Shown here: positions 63,351 to 64,000 of the stretch, in pieces
Numbering within the stretch: the stretch's first letter is position 1
Layout of the letters: each line of letters starts with the position of its first letter
Origin: Pseudenterobacter timonensis
GTDB lineage: Bacteria; Pseudomonadota; Gammaproteobacteria; Enterobacterales; Enterobacteriaceae
Reading direction: 5' to 3'
Length of the DNA stretch: 64,000 bases
NCBI RefSeq assembly: GCF_900021175.1
Contig: NZ_FCOP01000013.1
Coordinates: forward strand, 434,001-498,000
Made by a program: the position numbers and the translations under genes
The notes under the pieces: model-generated
The model's input: only the letters and a program-made list of their open reading frames with translations
Told to the model about the DNA's origin: nothing
The model's database searches: none

Positions 63351-64000
63351 TGAAGTTTTTCGCCCTCTTCATCTACCGCCCGGTGGCGACGATCCTGATT
63401 TCGCTCGCCATTACCCTCTGCGGCGTGCTCGGCTTCCGGCTGCTGCCGGTGGCCCCGCTGCCGCAGGTCGATTTTCCGGTGATCATGGTCAGCGCTTCGC
63501 TGCCCGGCGCCTCGCCGGAGACCATGGCCTCGTCGGTGGCAACCCCGCTGGAGCGCTCTCTCGGGCGGATTGCGGGGGTTAATGAGATGACCTCCAGCAG
63601 CTCGCTCGGCAGCACACGCATCATTCTGGAGTTTAATTTCGACCGCGACATCAACGGCGCGGCGCGCGACGTGCAGGCGGCGATCAACGCCGCCCAGAGC
63701 CTGCTGCCAAGCGGTATGCCGAGCCGTCCGACCTACCGCAAGGCCAACCCCTCCGACGCGCCGATCATGATCTTAACGCTCACCTCGGACACCTACTCCC
63801 AGGGCGAGCTGTACGATTTCGCCTCCACCCAGCTGGCGCAAACCATCGCCCAGATTGACGGCGTGGGCGATGTGGACGTGGGCGGCAGCTCGCTTCCTGC
63901 CGTACGCGTGGGGCTTAACCCGCAGGCGCTGTTCAATCAGGGCGTCTCGCTGGACGACGTGCGCACCACCATCAGCAACGCCAACGTGCGCAGGCCGCAG
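63350..64000 (+). CDS. mdtC: RND multidrug efflux transporter subunit MdtC (partial, 3' end missing)
   Basis: The first 217 codons of MdtC are present, beginning [20 protein letters not shown], with the first membrane helix and part of the first periplasmic porter domain ([21 protein letters not shown]). About 800 residues lie beyond the window. MdtC is the subunit of the MdtB2C trimer thought to bind substrate. It resembles MdtB but is a distinct paralogue. Confidence 0.96.
   Translation, partial: MKFFALFIYRPVATILISLAITLCGVLGFRLLPVAPLPQVDFPVIMVSASLPGASPETMASSVATPLERSLGRIAGVNEMTSSSSLGSTRIILEFNFDRDINGAARDVQAAINAAQSLLPSGMPSRPTYRKANPSDAPIMILTLTSDTYSQGELYDFASTQLAQTIAQIDGVGDVDVGGSSLPAVRVGLNPQALFNQGVSLDDVRTTISNANVRRPQ

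Overview
The window is chromosomal DNA of a member of the Enterobacteriaceae. Every conserved gene matches, in sequence and order, the E. coli his-to-mdt neighbourhood (his operon, wzz, ugd, gnd, O-antigen locus, galF, colanic acid locus, yegH, asmA, dcd, udk, yegE, alkA, yegD, mdtABC). The GC-rich coding regions, an extra UDP-sugar epimerase between wzz and ugd, and repeated CCCTCTCCCC/GGGGAGAGGG palindromes suggest an Enterobacter, Leclercia or Lelliottia-type organism rather than Escherichia. The genus is an inference. No phage, transposase, CRISPR, tRNA or rRNA gene was seen.

Layout. Bases 1-5744 hold the 3' part of the histidine operon (hisD partial, hisC, B, H, A, F, I), tightly overlapped and closed by a strong intrinsic terminator. 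Bases 5829-10883 hold the O-antigen chain-length regulator wzzB, a UDP-glucuronate/galacturonate-type epimerase on the opposite strand, ugd and gnd. Bases 11081-22433 are the strain-specific O-antigen locus on the minus strand. It is transcribed from a JUMPstart leader at 22511-22549 through rmlB-D-A-C, a Wzx flippase, three GT2 glycosyltransferases, an EpsG-like Wzy polymerase, a GT4 glycosyltransferase and, last, a membrane-bound sulfatase/LTA-synthase-fold protein. The part from about 11.1 to 19 kb is strikingly AT-rich, as expected of a transferred serotype locus.

From galF (22809) to wza (46877) lies a complete 20-gene colanic acid operon on the minus strand, read in the order wza-wzb-wzc-wcaA-B-C-D-E-F-gmd-fcl-gmm-wcaI-cpsB-cpsG-wcaJ-wzxC-wcaK-L-M. 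It has its own JUMPstart (47056-47093) and a candidate RcsAB-type box and promoter. Three gaps inside the operon carry composite palindromic repeats with inverted ends, and a fourth copy separates yegH and asmA. The remainder is core genome: yegH, asmA, dcd, udk, the diguanylate cyclase yegE (dgcE), alkA, the Hsp70-like yegD, and the start of the mdtABC multidrug efflux operon with a BaeR-like site, cut by the window end in mdtC.

How the genes work together. Ugd, the epimerase, GalF, RmlABCD, CpsB/CpsG and Gmd/Fcl supply nucleotide sugars. The O-antigen glycosyltransferases with Wzx, Wzy and Wzz build a rhamnose-containing O chain, and the Wca, Wzx and Wza-c proteins build and export colanic acid. 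The least ordinary items are the terminal sulfatase-fold protein of the O-antigen locus (a possible phospho-substituent transferase), the four composite repeat elements with different internal tandem arrays, two A9 tracts in wzx, and an intra-operon hairpin between rmlD and rmlA. I did not find clear evidence of a wholly new system.
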